Positions 55,710 through 64,000 of a DNA stretch of 64,000 nt are shown in pieces. The position numbers were made by a program, and so were the translations under genes. Position 1 is the first letter of the stretch. Each line of letters starts with the position of its first letter. The stretch comes from an uncultured Woeseiaceae bacterium (lineage in GTDB: Bacteria; Pseudomonadota; Gammaproteobacteria; Steroidobacterales; Woeseiaceae): the NCBI GenBank assembly GCA_947258565.1, contig CAMYJB010000023.1:1-64000 (forward strand), in the 5' to 3' direction. The notes below the pieces were generated by a model. It worked only from the letters and a program-made list of their open reading frames with translations. It had not been told where the DNA came from and searched no databases.

Positions 55710-56222
55710 TTACTGCGACTCGGCGACCATGTAGTCGACGGCGTTGGCGACTTCCTCGTCAGAGAGGTCGGTACGCCCGCCCTTCGCCGGCATGTAACCC
55801 GCCGACCCCTGGTAGCCGTTGATGGCGTGATCCTTCAGCAAGTCCATGCCCTGGGCGATGCGCGGTGCCCACGCCTCTGCATTACCCAGCACCGGCGCGC
55901 CGCCGATGCCGGCACCGTGACAGGCCAGGCAGGCGCTGTTGTAAACCTGGGGACCCGACAGTGCAGTCGCAACGGGTTCCGGTTCCGACACCGTCACTGC
56001 GGTGGGTGCCGCGGCAGCGGCTTCCTCGCCCGGCAGATACACCTCGCCGACCGGACGAATACGCTCGGCCACGGCCGCCTGGTACTCTGCTCCGTCGCGC
56101 TTGTAAACGTCTTGTGTACGATCCGAGATTTTCATCGCGAGGACGAAAATACCCAGTGCGGCGATGGCGAGCACGCCGATCACCAGCGAGTACATGTCGA
56201 AAAACTTCTGGTCGCGATCCAA
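55710..56222 (-). CDS. Cytochrome c5 family membrane-anchored cytochrome
   Basis: A 170-residue c-type cytochrome with an N-terminal membrane anchor (MYSLVIGVLAIAALGIFVLAMKI), an Ala-rich linker and one haem site CLACH in QVYNSACLACHGAGIGGAP; the axial Met is in GYMPAKGG. The start is given as TTG at 56222 (MDRDQKFFDMYSL), with GGAG 8 bp before it and the N-terminus matching the family; an ATG at 56261 adds 13 residues. Periplasmic electron carrier. Confidence 0.9.
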   Translation of the reverse strand: MDRDQKFFDMYSLVIGVLAIAALGIFVLAMKISDRTQDVYKRDGAEYQAAVAERIRPVGEVYLPGEEAAAAAPTAVTVSEPEPVATALSGPQVYNSACLACHGAGIGGAPVLGNAEAWAPRIAQGMDLLKDHAINGYQGSAGYMPAKGGRTDLSDEEVANAVDYMVAESQ

Positions 56223-56406
56223 GGTCCTGCTCCGCTTTATTATGTAGTACCGACCGGGCAAACCCGGGCTGCAGGGCCGGAATTATATATGGAATGTGAC
56301 ATCCGTGGGGCCGTCGCGGTTTAATCGCTGCTAGTCTCGCCCCACAACCAACCATGATGTCCCGGCCTGGGCTCCCGGGGTTTCAGCGGACTTTCGAGGG
56401 GAATGC

Positions 56407-59400
56407 ATGCGCTACAGGGCACCGACACTGATGCTGTTGCTGCTGCCGCTGCAACTCCTCGCCGGCGAAGACGAGCTTGATCCCGGCGCGGGCTATTCGT
56501 CGGGTGCATTCGCTTACGAGATCGAGCCACCGGCCGGGACCTGGGTTCGGTGGGCGGCGCTCGCGGACGATTATGCACATGCCGATGTCGGTTACCTCGG
56601 AGTCAACGGCTACGGTGCGGTTGTCATGCCGGTTTGCTGGCAGGGCGACAAACCATCGCAGCTCGCACTTCTCGACGTTTTCCTGTCACGATTCGGCGAG
56701 GACTACCCGACTCCGTTTGTCGACTCGGAATCGGACGTCAGCAAAGCTAATGCGAGCGGCAGCTATCTCGTCGGCAACGAGGCCGTCGATGGTGAGGACT
56801 ACACCTATCATTTCTGGATCGTTGCCAGCGAAAGCTGTGCCTACACGCTGGCGGCGTGGGGGCCGGCGGACGACGCCCGCACGGTCCGGGACCTGCAGGC
56901 ACTCTGGGAAAGCCTGCAGCTGCACGGCTCGCCCGCGATCCTCGAAGGCGGCGGATCGGATGCGGAGAAAACCGCAAACGCCTTTTTTCTCAATCAGGTA
57001 GGCACGCACTATTTCGAGGCCCGCAGCTATCGCGCCGCGTTCCGGTTCCTGTCGCAGGCGGCCGATCTCGACGCCGGAGAACCGGCCTACGTCATGAATG
57101 CGCTGCGCGTGCTGGTCGAAATAGACGCCTACCAGGAAGCCTATGAATGGCTGCAGATGCGGCTTTCGCGCTACGACGACGATCTCGTCGTGCGCAGCTG
57201 GGACGCCTGGCTCGCCTACCAGAACGAGGATACCGACAAGGCCCTGCGACTCTACGAGGAACTGTTCCGCGAGGGCTATCGTGAGGACGACGAGTTCGCG
57301 CTGTACGTTGGCCTCCTCGCTGACCAGGAAAAATGGGAGAGAGTCGAATCCGAATTCGCCAGGTATGCCGAGGAGGGCATGAGTGAAACCTTGCGCAAAT
57401 TGCAGGCGGAGCTTCTGAGCCGACGAGGCAATTATGAAGAGGCGCTCGCGATACTCGACAGCATGATGGAGGGACGTCCGTTCAGTGCCGACCTCGCGTA
57501 CGCGAAGATCGAGGTGCTCGACCAGCTGGACAGGCCGGCTGAAATGCTGCAGCTCGCGGAGCTCCTGATCGACAAAAACTACCGCTCGCTGGAAAGTTAT
57601 TTCTACAAGGGGTACGCCGAGTACCAGCTCAAGTCGTACCTGAAGGCGCGGGATTCCTTTAGTGCGGCGCTGAAATACTCGCCGGCCAGTTCGGTCGTCC
57701 AGGAATACCTTGCGAGCATCAACAGTATTCTCGGTGAAGGTGAAAACGCCAGTATCAGCGAAGCCCTGCCGGCGGTTATCCTGCCGGCCGAGCTGCAGTC
57801 ACTGGTTGACAGCGCTGCGTTCGACGAAACCATCGACGGCTACGGCGCCTGGTTCCTGAACCGTATCACCGGTTACGCATTTGACGGCGGCGATACCCTG
57901 TCCAGGACGCTGGTGCAGCAGATAAAGGTGCAGGACGCACAGGGCGTCGCGAATTTCAGCACGCTGGAGTTCAACTTCGATCCGGCTTTCGAGCAGCTCT
58001 ATGTCAACAAGCTCGTCGTGCGCAATCGGGAAGGTGACAAGGTCGCCGAGGGAGACCGGGCCGCTTACTACGTGACGAGCACGGTCGACGGGTACGAGGC
58101 GAGCACGGAGAAAACCGCGCACCTGCCGGTGCCGAGTCTCGCGCCCGGCATGGTGATCGAGGCCGTCGTTACCAAGCGTATCAATGTCGAGAAAGACGCG
58201 TTTCCCCTGGACATCCACTATCTTTCCAGCAGCCGTCCGATCGGCTACAGCGCCGTATTCGTCAGCGGCAACCACGACAGGCTGCGATACGAGTCATTCG
58301 GCATCGCGCCTCCGGTCACGCGCAACGGATCGCTGGTTTGGGAAATGGCGAATCCCGTCGTGTACCGCTGGGAGCCGATGCAGCCCTGGTATGACCGCAT
58401 GCTTCCCTGGGTAACGATCGGAACGACGAGCGCGAGCTGGAGCGAGGCCGGGAACGACTACCTTGCAATCATCGACGACAAGCTGCAGGCGGAGCGCGTG
58501 GCGGACAGGGCGGCGCGCCTGGTCGAGGGTATCGGCGACACGCAGCGCAAGGTAGAGATCGTCAGCCACTACGTGCAGAAAGAGCTGCACTACGAGGCCA
58601 TTGAGTTCGGCCGCCGCGCCTACGTACCCAAGACTGCACGCGAGACACTGCGTGACCGCTACGGTGACTGCAAGGATCACGCCGTCCTGCTGGTGTCGAT
58701 GCTGAAATCCGTGGGCGTGCCCGCGCAGCTGGCGCTCGTCAACATCAATCAGCGCGTCCTGCCCGAACTGCCGAATATCGACCAGTTCGATCACATGATC
58801 GTGTCGGTGCCGCTCGATGACCGGCGCCTGTACATCGATTCGACCGACAAGGACCTCAGGCTCGGTGCCACACCGCCGCGTTACATGGCCGGGAATCATG
58901 CACTGGTGCTGGGTGAAACGCCGGAGCTCCTGGCGATTCCCGAATTTGCGGTGGGCGATTCCGGGCTGCAGGTGCAGCGCGACATCGAGCGCATCGACGA
59001 CAATCAGCTCCGCGTGACCGAGGTCGGCGTGTTCTCGGGTTACCAGGCCGCGGACATGCGCGGCCAGCTGCGCGAGATCGAGTCATCGGAAATGCTCGGA
59101 ACGATGCAACGGTGGGTCGCCGACCGGTATTCGGACGCGATCGTCGAGGATGCTTTCGTCGACAACGTGTTCGACGCCAGCGGTGAGCTCGTCGTCGAAC
59201 TGCAGTACCGGCTGGCGATAGACACCGAGTCGTTCAAACTGCCGGGATTCTTCGAGGCGACGTTCCTGGATTACGAACGCCTGCCGGAGCGGCGTTTCGG
59301 CTTCGAGATTCCGGCGCCACTCACCGTGTCGACGGTAACGACGGTGCGGCAATCGGCGGTTTCCAAACTCGCGATCGCAGCGAAGAAGCCGGACGCGGAC

Positions 59401-59574
59401 GAGTCGCGTTTCGGCAGCTGGCGGCGCAAGATCGATAGCATCGATGACGGCTGGATACTCAGGCTCGACTATACGAGCGGCCACGACGAATACGGGCCGG
59501 AGGATTACAGCGAATTTACCGACTTCCACCGCAGGCTCGTCGGTTCCATCGAGCAGCCGATGGTGATCGAGTAA
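56407..59574 (+). CDS. DUF3857 / transglutaminase-core protein with TPR repeats
   Basis: A 1055-residue secreted protein. Signal peptide ends near LLAGED. Residues about 190-450 are TPR-like repeats (FRFLSQAADLDAG, KARDSFSAALKYSP). About 475-680 is a DUF3857-type beta domain. The transglutaminase-like core (about 700-830) shows the Cys-His-Asp triad: RYGDCKDHAVLL, QFDHMIVSV and YIDSTDKDL. The C-terminus is a beta-rich domain. Enzyme activity (peptide cross-linking or cysteine protease) is inferred from the intact triad. The protein is probably periplasmic. Monocistronic; divergent from the cytochrome gene. Confidence 0.88.
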   Translation: MRYRAPTLMLLLLPLQLLAGEDELDPGAGYSSGAFAYEIEPPAGTWVRWAALADDYAHADVGYLGVNGYGAVVMPVCWQGDKPSQLALLDVFLSRFGEDYPTPFVDSESDVSKANASGSYLVGNEAVDGEDYTYHFWIVASESCAYTLAAWGPADDARTVRDLQALWESLQLHGSPAILEGGGSDAEKTANAFFLNQVGTHYFEARSYRAAFRFLSQAADLDAGEPAYVMNALRVLVEIDAYQEAYEWLQMRLSRYDDDLVVRSWDAWLAYQNEDTDKALRLYEELFREGYREDDEFALYVGLLADQEKWERVESEFARYAEEGMSETLRKLQAELLSRRGNYEEALAILDSMMEGRPFSADLAYAKIEVLDQLDRPAEMLQLAELLIDKNYRSLESYFYKGYAEYQLKSYLKARDSFSAALKYSPASSVVQEYLASINSILGEGENASISEALPAVILPAELQSLVDSAAFDETIDGYGAWFLNRITGYAFDGGDTLSRTLVQQIKVQDAQGVANFSTLEFNFDPAFEQLYVNKLVVRNREGDKVAEGDRAAYYVTSTVDGYEASTEKTAHLPVPSLAPGMVIEAVVTKRINVEKDAFPLDIHYLSSSRPIGYSAVFVSGNHDRLRYESFGIAPPVTRNGSLVWEMANPVVYRWEPMQPWYDRMLPWVTIGTTSASWSEAGNDYLAIIDDKLQAERVADRAARLVEGIGDTQRKVEIVSHYVQKELHYEAIEFGRRAYVPKTARETLRDRYGDCKDHAVLLVSMLKSVGVPAQLALVNINQRVLPELPNIDQFDHMIVSVPLDDRRLYIDSTDKDLRLGATPPRYMAGNHALVLGETPELLAIPEFAVGDSGLQVQRDIERIDDNQLRVTEVGVFSGYQAADMRGQLREIESSEMLGTMQRWVADRYSDAIVEDAFVDNVFDASGELVVELQYRLAIDTESFKLPGFFEATFLDYERLPERRFGFEIPAPLTVSTVTTVRQSAVSKLAIAAKKPDADESRFGSWRRKIDSIDDGWILRLDYTSGHDEYGPEDYSEFTDFHRRLVGSIEQPMVIE

Positions 59575-59643
59575 GCCGGACGCGGTTTTCTACGTATTCC
59601 AATTCCTGCGGATCATCCTCTACACTGCGTTTTGGAAGCGAGT

Positions 59644-59697
59644 TGCAGGAGCGGTTCTCGAACCGCGATGAATCGCGCCCCCGGGCGCGCTCCTGCA
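59644..59697. repeat. REP-like double-hairpin element
   Basis: The most complete copy of the family. Outer arms TGCAGGAGCG and CGCGCTCCTGCA enclose two short hairpins (GCGGTTC TC GAACCGC, then GCGCCCCCGGGCGC). It lies between the transglutaminase gene and a small coiled-coil gene, and may also act as a transcription stop. Confidence 0.7.
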
Positions 59698-59740
59698 GCG
59701 GCATGTTCACGCGGTCGGACCGCGGCAGCAGGAGACCCGA

Positions 59741-59986
59741 ATGGATGATTTTGATGACCTGGTCGCCGATCTCAAGCAAAAGCGCGACGAACTGCGGCTG
59801 AAGATTCACCTGGCCTCGAAGGAGGCGCAGGAAGAATGGCAGGAACTCGAAGAGAAGATGCAGGAATTTTCCTCGCGTGCGGAACTCGGCAAGACCAGTG
59901 AAGGTATTGGCGACGCTCTCGGCAAGGTGGGGGAGGAACTCAAGCGCGGCTATCAACGAATCCGTAGCGCCATCAAGGAAGACTGA
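59741..59986 (+). CDS. Small coiled-coil protein
   Basis: An 81-residue, highly charged protein (MDDFDDLVADLKQKRDELRL, EWQELEEKMQEFSSRAEL, EELKRGYQRIRSAIKED). Predicted to be mostly helical and to form a coiled coil. AGGAGACCC before the ATG is a good ribosome site. No family recognised, but the sequence looks like a real gene because of its heptad pattern and RBS. Cytosolic; function unknown. Confidence 0.75.
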   Translation: MDDFDDLVADLKQKRDELRLKIHLASKEAQEEWQELEEKMQEFSSRAELGKTSEGIGDALGKVGEELKRGYQRIRSAIKED

Positions 59987-60171
59987 ACTCCCAACGCAGG
60001 CTTCGTCGTGCAGCTGCGGAGGCGCACAGCCTGCGGGCGGCATGGATGGACGACGTGCGCGCCAACCGCTGACGTTAGACTGTCAGCGAAAAAGTGTGCT
60101 GTGGGCACGGTTTACCATCGCCCGCCCGGTGCTATAGTAGCGGCGATTTCGCTGATCGAGGGCAAGGCAAG

Positions 60172-60555
60172 ATGGGTCTACATAGAGCACGCGGGGCGCT
60201 GTTGCGCCTGGTTTCCGTTGCCATTATCTGCATGGGATTCACGCAGGCGGCGCCTGCGGGAATGATCGGCACCGCATCCTTGCTGGATGACGAATCGAGG
60301 GCGGCAAGCGTGTCTCGGGTCGAGATCCTGCTGGCGCGCGACGACGTGGCCGGGCAGCTGGCCGCGTTCGGGGTCGACCGGTCCCTGGTTGTCGAGCGCC
60401 TGAACGGACTCAGCAATGCCGAGCTGCTGGAACTCGAAGGCCAGCTCGATTCACAAATAGCGGGTGGAGACCTCCTGGGAGTCATCGGCGCGGTATTTGT
60501 GGTTTTGCTGATTCTCGAGCTCGTGGGCGTGACGGACATCTTCAAGAGCATCTAG
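60172..60555 (+). CDS. PA2779-like membrane protein
   Basis: A 127-residue protein with a signal segment (LVSVAIICMGFTQAAPA), a helical middle (EILLARDDVAGQLAAFGVDRS, RLNGLSNAELLELEGQL) and a hydrophobic C-terminal segment (GVIGAVFVVLLILELVGVTDIF). A Gly-Gly (IAGGDLLG) sits just before the hydrophobic end. It resembles the PA2779 family found next to a C39-like peptidase. The start at 60172 places the signal at the N-terminus. Seven bp before the peptidase gene. Function unknown. Confidence 0.82.
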   Translation: MGLHRARGALLRLVSVAIICMGFTQAAPAGMIGTASLLDDESRAASVSRVEILLARDDVAGQLAAFGVDRSLVVERLNGLSNAELLELEGQLDSQIAGGDLLGVIGAVFVVLLILELVGVTDIFKSI

Positions 60556-60562
60556 CCGCGGC

Positions 60563-61528
60563 GTGATGTGCGGCCTTGGTAAAGTATTCACGGAGAGCCG
60601 GCTCGTGCCGGCTCTTTTCGTTTTGATCAGCGGCTGCGCCACGATCCCGCCCTCGGTGAGCGAGCTACCCGAGTCCGGCCGCGCTATCGAACTCGAGGGC
60701 ACCCCGTTCTACCCGCAGGAGCGTTACCAGTGCGGGCCGGCCGCACTGACCACGGTGCTGGCGATGAGCGATGCCGACGTGGCGCTGGATGATGTCGTCA
60801 GCAAGGTGTACCTGCCGGGCCGGCAGGGCAGCCTGCAGTTCGAGCTCATGGCCGCGTCGCGAACTGCGGGGCGCATGCCGTATCGTGTGGATGGCACGCT
60901 CAAAGCGATCTGGAAGGAACTCGAGGCAGGCCGCCCGGTACTCGTGCTGCAGAACCTGGGTGTGGCGGCCATTCCTCGCTGGCATTACGCGGTCGTGGTC
61001 GGCATCGATGCAGAGCGCGGGCAGATCATTCTTCGCTCCGGCACGCATAAGCGCCGCGTCACGCCGATCAGGACCTATCTGCATACCTGGCGGCGCGGCG
61101 ACTACTGGGGAATGGTCGTGCTGGAGCCCGGCGAACTGCCGGCTGCCGTTGATCGGTCCCGATACTTCGCCGCGGTCACGGCGCTCGAAGAGGCGGGGCG
61201 TGCCGAAGCGGCGGCGGCCGCGTGGCGGGCCGCCCTGCGACAATGGCCCGGCGATACCGTGCCCCTGTTTGGCCTCGCAAATGCGTACCTCTTGTTGCAG
61301 GACTTTGCAGCGGCCGAAAAGGCGTATCGCGATCTGCTCGAGCAGGATCGCAGCCTGCTTGCGGCTCGCAATAATCTTGCGCTGACGCTGGCAGGGCAGG
61401 GAAAATATGACGCTGCCATGGAGGAGATCGGTGTCGCTTTGTCGGCTAACCGTGACCCGGCAATGGAGAAGGAACTCAAGAATACCGAGGCGACGATTCG
61501 GCGTCGTGTGGCAAGCGGCGAACGGTGA
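60563..61528 (+). CDS. PA2778-like C39-type peptidase lipoprotein with TPRs
   Basis: A 321-residue predicted lipoprotein (lipobox LISGCAT, Cys near 25). The papain-like C39 domain covers about residues 45-190: active Cys in ERYQCGPAALTTVL, His in PRWHYAVVVGI, Asp/Asn region after it. C-terminal TPR repeats (TALEEAGRAEAAAAAWRAAL, AAEKAYRDLLEQD). It belongs to the PA2778 family of cysteine peptidases that accompany PA2779 proteins. Start is GTG 60563 or ATG 60566. A target is not shown; the partner next door is the obvious candidate. Confidence 0.85.
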   Translation: MMCGLGKVFTESRLVPALFVLISGCATIPPSVSELPESGRAIELEGTPFYPQERYQCGPAALTTVLAMSDADVALDDVVSKVYLPGRQGSLQFELMAASRTAGRMPYRVDGTLKAIWKELEAGRPVLVLQNLGVAAIPRWHYAVVVGIDAERGQIILRSGTHKRRVTPIRTYLHTWRRGDYWGMVVLEPGELPAAVDRSRYFAAVTALEEAGRAEAAAAAWRAALRQWPGDTVPLFGLANAYLLLQDFAAAEKAYRDLLEQDRSLLAARNNLALTLAGQGKYDAAMEEIGVALSANRDPAMEKELKNTEATIRRRVASGER

Positions 61529-61535
61529 CGCCGCT

Positions 61536-62003
61536 CTAGCGAGCCGCCTGCTCGGCGTCGTGTTTCAGGCGCATGCTGAGGCCACGGCTGACGTGGAGCA
61601 GGTCGCTGATCTTTCGCACGAGCGAGTCTTCATACTTGTCGAGCCGGCCGTCGGCGTACGCGACCTGCCACAGCAGGCTGACAATCCGCGCCTTCTCGTC
61701 TTCCTGCAGGTTGTTGTGAAGCAGCTGCGTAAATTCGTGCAGCGACACGAGGTTCTCCGCCTTGTCGTCCGCCGCGTTGACGAGTTCGGCGGCGTCCTCC
61801 GGCGAAATCCCGAAATGCGTCTCGACGAGGTCGAGCACGCGCTCGAATTCGCTCTCATCGAAGACATGGTCGGCACGTGCGACGTCCAGCATCAGTACGG
61901 CTGTTGCCGAACGCAGCGCGGCTTCTCTGCTCTCGCCGCCCGCCTCTCCGGACTGCGGTGCCGAAATTGCATCAACGACCTGGTTTATGAATTTCTTGAT
62001 CAT
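61536..62003 (-). CDS. TerB-like (DjlA N-terminal type) protein
   Basis: A 155-residue all-helical TerB-fold protein. Two acidic loops are visible, VARADHVFDESEFERV and VAYADGRLDKYEDSLV, as in the metal-binding TerB family. Annotated families include tellurite-resistance TerB, but there are no other ter genes here, so a role in tellurite resistance is not supported. Converges on the PA2778-like gene. Confidence 0.9.
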   Translation of the reverse strand: MIKKFINQVVDAISAPQSGEAGGESREAALRSATAVLMLDVARADHVFDESEFERVLDLVETHFGISPEDAAELVNAADDKAENLVSLHEFTQLLHNNLQEDEKARIVSLLWQVAYADGRLDKYEDSLVRKISDLLHVSRGLSMRLKHDAEQAAR

Positions 62004-62142
62004 CGGTATCGGGGGCGCCCTTGACTGCCGTGTCCCCTAAATATCGAGGACGGCAGGCTGGTTTTCAACCGGGTGCGCGTTTCGACGGGTCCTGGCGATA
62101 TTGGCTTTGACCCCGTCGTCGCGATGGGTTCATTATTCGCTG

Positions 62143-63291
62143 GTGCCCGACCTTAACCACAGCTTCGTCCGACGGACAGGTCGTGCGCTTGCAGGATTGC
62201 TGCTTGTGCAATTGTCGTCGTGTGCAAGCGTTGAATCCGGCGAACGTCCTGAACCGGGTGCTCTCGAGAAGGACGCAGCGCGTGGTTCCGACGAGTTGGC
62301 CGTCGAGGCACCGGTGCCCGTCTCCGTCACCGAGCACCCACTACCGGAGGAGTGGGTCGGGGAGGAGCCCGTAACGGTTGAGCCGGAGCCGCTTCTCGAC
62401 CGCACTCAACGCACGGTTGAAGACGTCGTCGAAAGTACCGCCCAGACGGTCGACAACCTGTTCGGCTCGGCGGACGTCGAGGAGGAGGCCACCGTGACGC
62501 GCGGACGACTTTCCGTCGGGGCGCAATGGGACCAGCGCGACGGACTGCGCGAGCGTATCCGCCTGAAAGCGCGTTTCGGATTACCGGCGCTGAATAAACG
62601 CACCAGCCTCTTGCTCGGCCGGGGCGACGTCAACGATTTTGTCGACGGATCGGCCGACGACAACATCGACACCCTGCCGGACCGCTTCAACGACTTCGAG
62701 GATGAGGACTGGCTCCTCGGCATCGGCTACAGCCGGGATGGGAAACTGCGGCGTGGGTGGTCTTTCGGTGCGGGCGTGCGCATGGCGACGCCGCTCGAAC
62801 CGTTCGTCCGGGCGACCTATCGCTGGCACAAGGCGTTCGGCGACAACTGGCTGTGGCGGGTCGAACCGCGTCTGTTCGTGCAGAATCAGCGCGGCGCCGG
62901 CATATCGATTCAGAACGTGCTCGATCACGTTTTCAATGACACCTGGCTACTGCGATCCTATTCGATCGTCGTCGCCGAGGAAGAGGTCGAAGGGATCTCG
63001 TGGACGACCAAGCTCGTCGCCTACCAGAACCTGTCGAAAAAGGACGCGATATCCTACGCCGCCTACTCCACCGGCGAGACCGACTACGAGGTGCCGGTCC
63101 GGGACTATGGCTTCGAGCTCCGGTACCGTCGGCAGATCTCGCGTGAGTGGCTGTTTATCGAATTGCTGACCTATGTGAACTGGCCGCGTGATTTCCTGAT
63201 CGAAGAGCGCGAGCGCAATCTCGGCGTCGGCATCGAGTTCGAAATGCAGTTCGGCGAGTGGCCCGGACGGCCGCCCCTGAAACAGGATTAG
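62143..63291 (+). CDS. Outer-membrane lipoprotein, probable beta-barrel
   Basis: About 382 residues. A signal peptide with lipobox (ALAGLLLVQLSSCAS) is followed by an acidic linker (residues 40-110). The rest alternates short beta-strands and turns (RGRLSVGAQWDQRDGLRERIRLKARFG, GWSFGAGVRMATPLEPFVRATYRW, LFIELLTYVNWPRDF) like an outer-membrane barrel. No family recognised. The start is unsure: GTG 62143 is used because it begins the signal peptide; no ribosome site is clear. Just before an acylase gene. Confidence 0.68.
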   Translation: MPDLNHSFVRRTGRALAGLLLVQLSSCASVESGERPEPGALEKDAARGSDELAVEAPVPVSVTEHPLPEEWVGEEPVTVEPEPLLDRTQRTVEDVVESTAQTVDNLFGSADVEEEATVTRGRLSVGAQWDQRDGLRERIRLKARFGLPALNKRTSLLLGRGDVNDFVDGSADDNIDTLPDRFNDFEDEDWLLGIGYSRDGKLRRGWSFGAGVRMATPLEPFVRATYRWHKAFGDNWLWRVEPRLFVQNQRGAGISIQNVLDHVFNDTWLLRSYSIVVAEEEVEGISWTTKLVAYQNLSKKDAISYAAYSTGETDYEVPVRDYGFELRYRRQISREWLFIELLTYVNWPRDFLIEERERNLGVGIEFEMQFGEWPGRPPLKQD

Positions 63292-63309
63292 CAAGATGGA
63301 TTCACGGCA

Positions 63310-64000
63310 ATGACTCAAGTGCTTGCGCGTGCGTGCGTGTTGCTCGTTTTCCTCGGTGTTGCTGCCTGTACACAGGATGCCGGCCCGCCTGTTGCCGTGG
63401 CCGACCCGGAGCGGGCGCGGCTCGAAGCGCGCGCATCCCGCGTCGAGATCATTCGCGACGACTTCGGCGTGCCCCATATCTACGGCGAGACCGACGCCGA
63501 CGCGGTGTTCGGCATGCTGTACGCACAGGCCGAGGACGACTTTCCGCGCATCGAACGAAACTACGTCTGGGCCATCGGCCGGCTGGCGGAGATCGAGGGC
63601 GAGGGCGCGATATTCAGCGATCTGCGAGCGCGCCTGTACATGTCCGTCGACGAGGCGAAAGCGGCGTATGCATCCGCGCCCGACTGGCTCAGGGCGCTGT
63701 GCGATGCGTGGGCCGACGGTCTCAACTACTACCTGCAGACGCATCCCGAGGCGCAGCCGGAGCTGCTGACCCGCTTCGAGTCATGGATGCCGATGTTCTT
63801 CAGCGAAGGCTCGATCGGTGGCGACATCGAGCAGATTCCACTGGAGCGGATCGCCCGGTTCTACGGCGGAGCCGATGCCGGGGAGGCGATTGCGGCGGCC
63901 CGGGATATCGAGGCGGAATTCGCGCCGCCGGGCGGTTCCAACGGTTTCGCGATAGCGGGCGCGCGGACCGAATCGGGCGACGCCATGCTGCTGATCAACC
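63310..64000 (+). CDS. Penicillin-acylase-family Ntn hydrolase, 5' part
   Basis: The gene starts at ATG 63310 and continues beyond the window; 230 residues are visible. A lipobox (LVFLGVAACTQ) indicates a lipoprotein. ASRVEIIRDDFGVPHIYGETDADAVFGMLYAQAEDDF is the typical start of the alpha chain; given in parts: VEIIRDDFGVPHIYG, VFGMLYAQAEDDF. The autocatalytic cleavage site with the nucleophile serine is in PPGGSNGFAIAGA (where penicillin acylase has SNNW). Such enzymes cleave amides, among them acyl-homoserine lactones. Substrate not determinable. 18 bp after the lipoprotein stop, so likely one operon. Confidence 0.9.
   Translation, partial: MTQVLARACVLLVFLGVAACTQDAGPPVAVADPERARLEARASRVEIIRDDFGVPHIYGETDADAVFGMLYAQAEDDFPRIERNYVWAIGRLAEIEGEGAIFSDLRARLYMSVDEAKAAYASAPDWLRALCDAWADGLNYYLQTHPEAQPELLTRFESWMPMFFSEGSIGGDIEQIPLERIARFYGGADAGEAIAAARDIEAEFAPPGGSNGFAIAGARTESGDAMLLIN

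Noticed and set aside
61536..62003. Tellurite-resistance operon
   Set aside because: Only a single TerB-fold protein is present; no terA, terC, terD or terZ neighbours.

Overview
The window is a high-GC (low sixties percent by eye) chromosomal segment of a gammaproteobacterium. Evidence for this is the gene order algZ-algR-hemC-hemD-hemX-hemY, the hslV/hslU and DUF971-ubiE-ubiJ-ubiB blocks, xerC-DUF484-dapF, ubiK-comM, and many TonB-dependent receptors and secreted proteins. A glycan-degrading, probably aquatic or soil lineage near Xanthomonadales, Woeseiales or Steroidobacterales fits, but I cannot place it more finely. No rRNA, tRNA, CRISPR array, phage or complete insertion sequence was seen.

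Region 1 (about 0.3-21.2 kb) is a carbohydrate-utilization locus. On the minus strand lie a CBM9-like secreted protein, a roughly 1150-residue GH94-superfamily phosphorylase-like enzyme and a LacI-type regulator. On the plus strand lie a TonB-dependent receptor, a PrnA-type flavin halogenase, SapC, a JmjC-like cupin, a second PrnA-type halogenase, a large GH16 lipoprotein (laminarinase type) and a second TonB-dependent receptor. A perfect palindrome, TGACAGCGCTGTCA, stands before lacI, the first receptor and the GH16 gene. In the first two cases it overlaps the -35 box of a recognisable promoter, so the locus looks like one LacI regulon for beta-glucan (laminarin-like) use. The regulator is odd because its DNA-binding head is joined to an unrecognised domain. 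The GH16 gene has two frameshifts in its near-identical tandem repeats.

Region 2 (21-34 kb) is housekeeping: mutM, a DUF4382 lipoprotein, rpmB-rpmG, radC, coaBC-dut, a DUF4124 protein, pyrE, an exonuclease III gene, an AmpG-like permease, a Rieske protein, trmB with a small partner gene, and a third TonB-dependent receptor.

Region 3 (34-51 kb) is mostly on the minus strand: an acyltransferase, ubiB, ubiJ, ubiE, DUF971, hslU, hslV, xerC, DUF484 and dapF. After an orphan ParA and a 292-bp fold-back element comes a tightly overlapping algZ-algR-hemC-hemD-hemX-hemY-SDR cluster.

Region 4 (51-64 kb) holds a torF-glnK-amtB nitrogen operon with a sigma-54 promoter and an NtrC-like site, then ubiK, comM, a cytochrome c5-like protein, a large DUF3857/transglutaminase TPR protein, a PA2779/PA2778-type pair (membrane protein plus C39-like peptidase), a TerB protein, an outer-membrane lipoprotein and the start of a penicillin-acylase-family gene that runs off the right edge. 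A family of short REP-like palindromes (GCAGGAGCGGTTC type) is scattered through intergenic gaps in regions 3 and 4.
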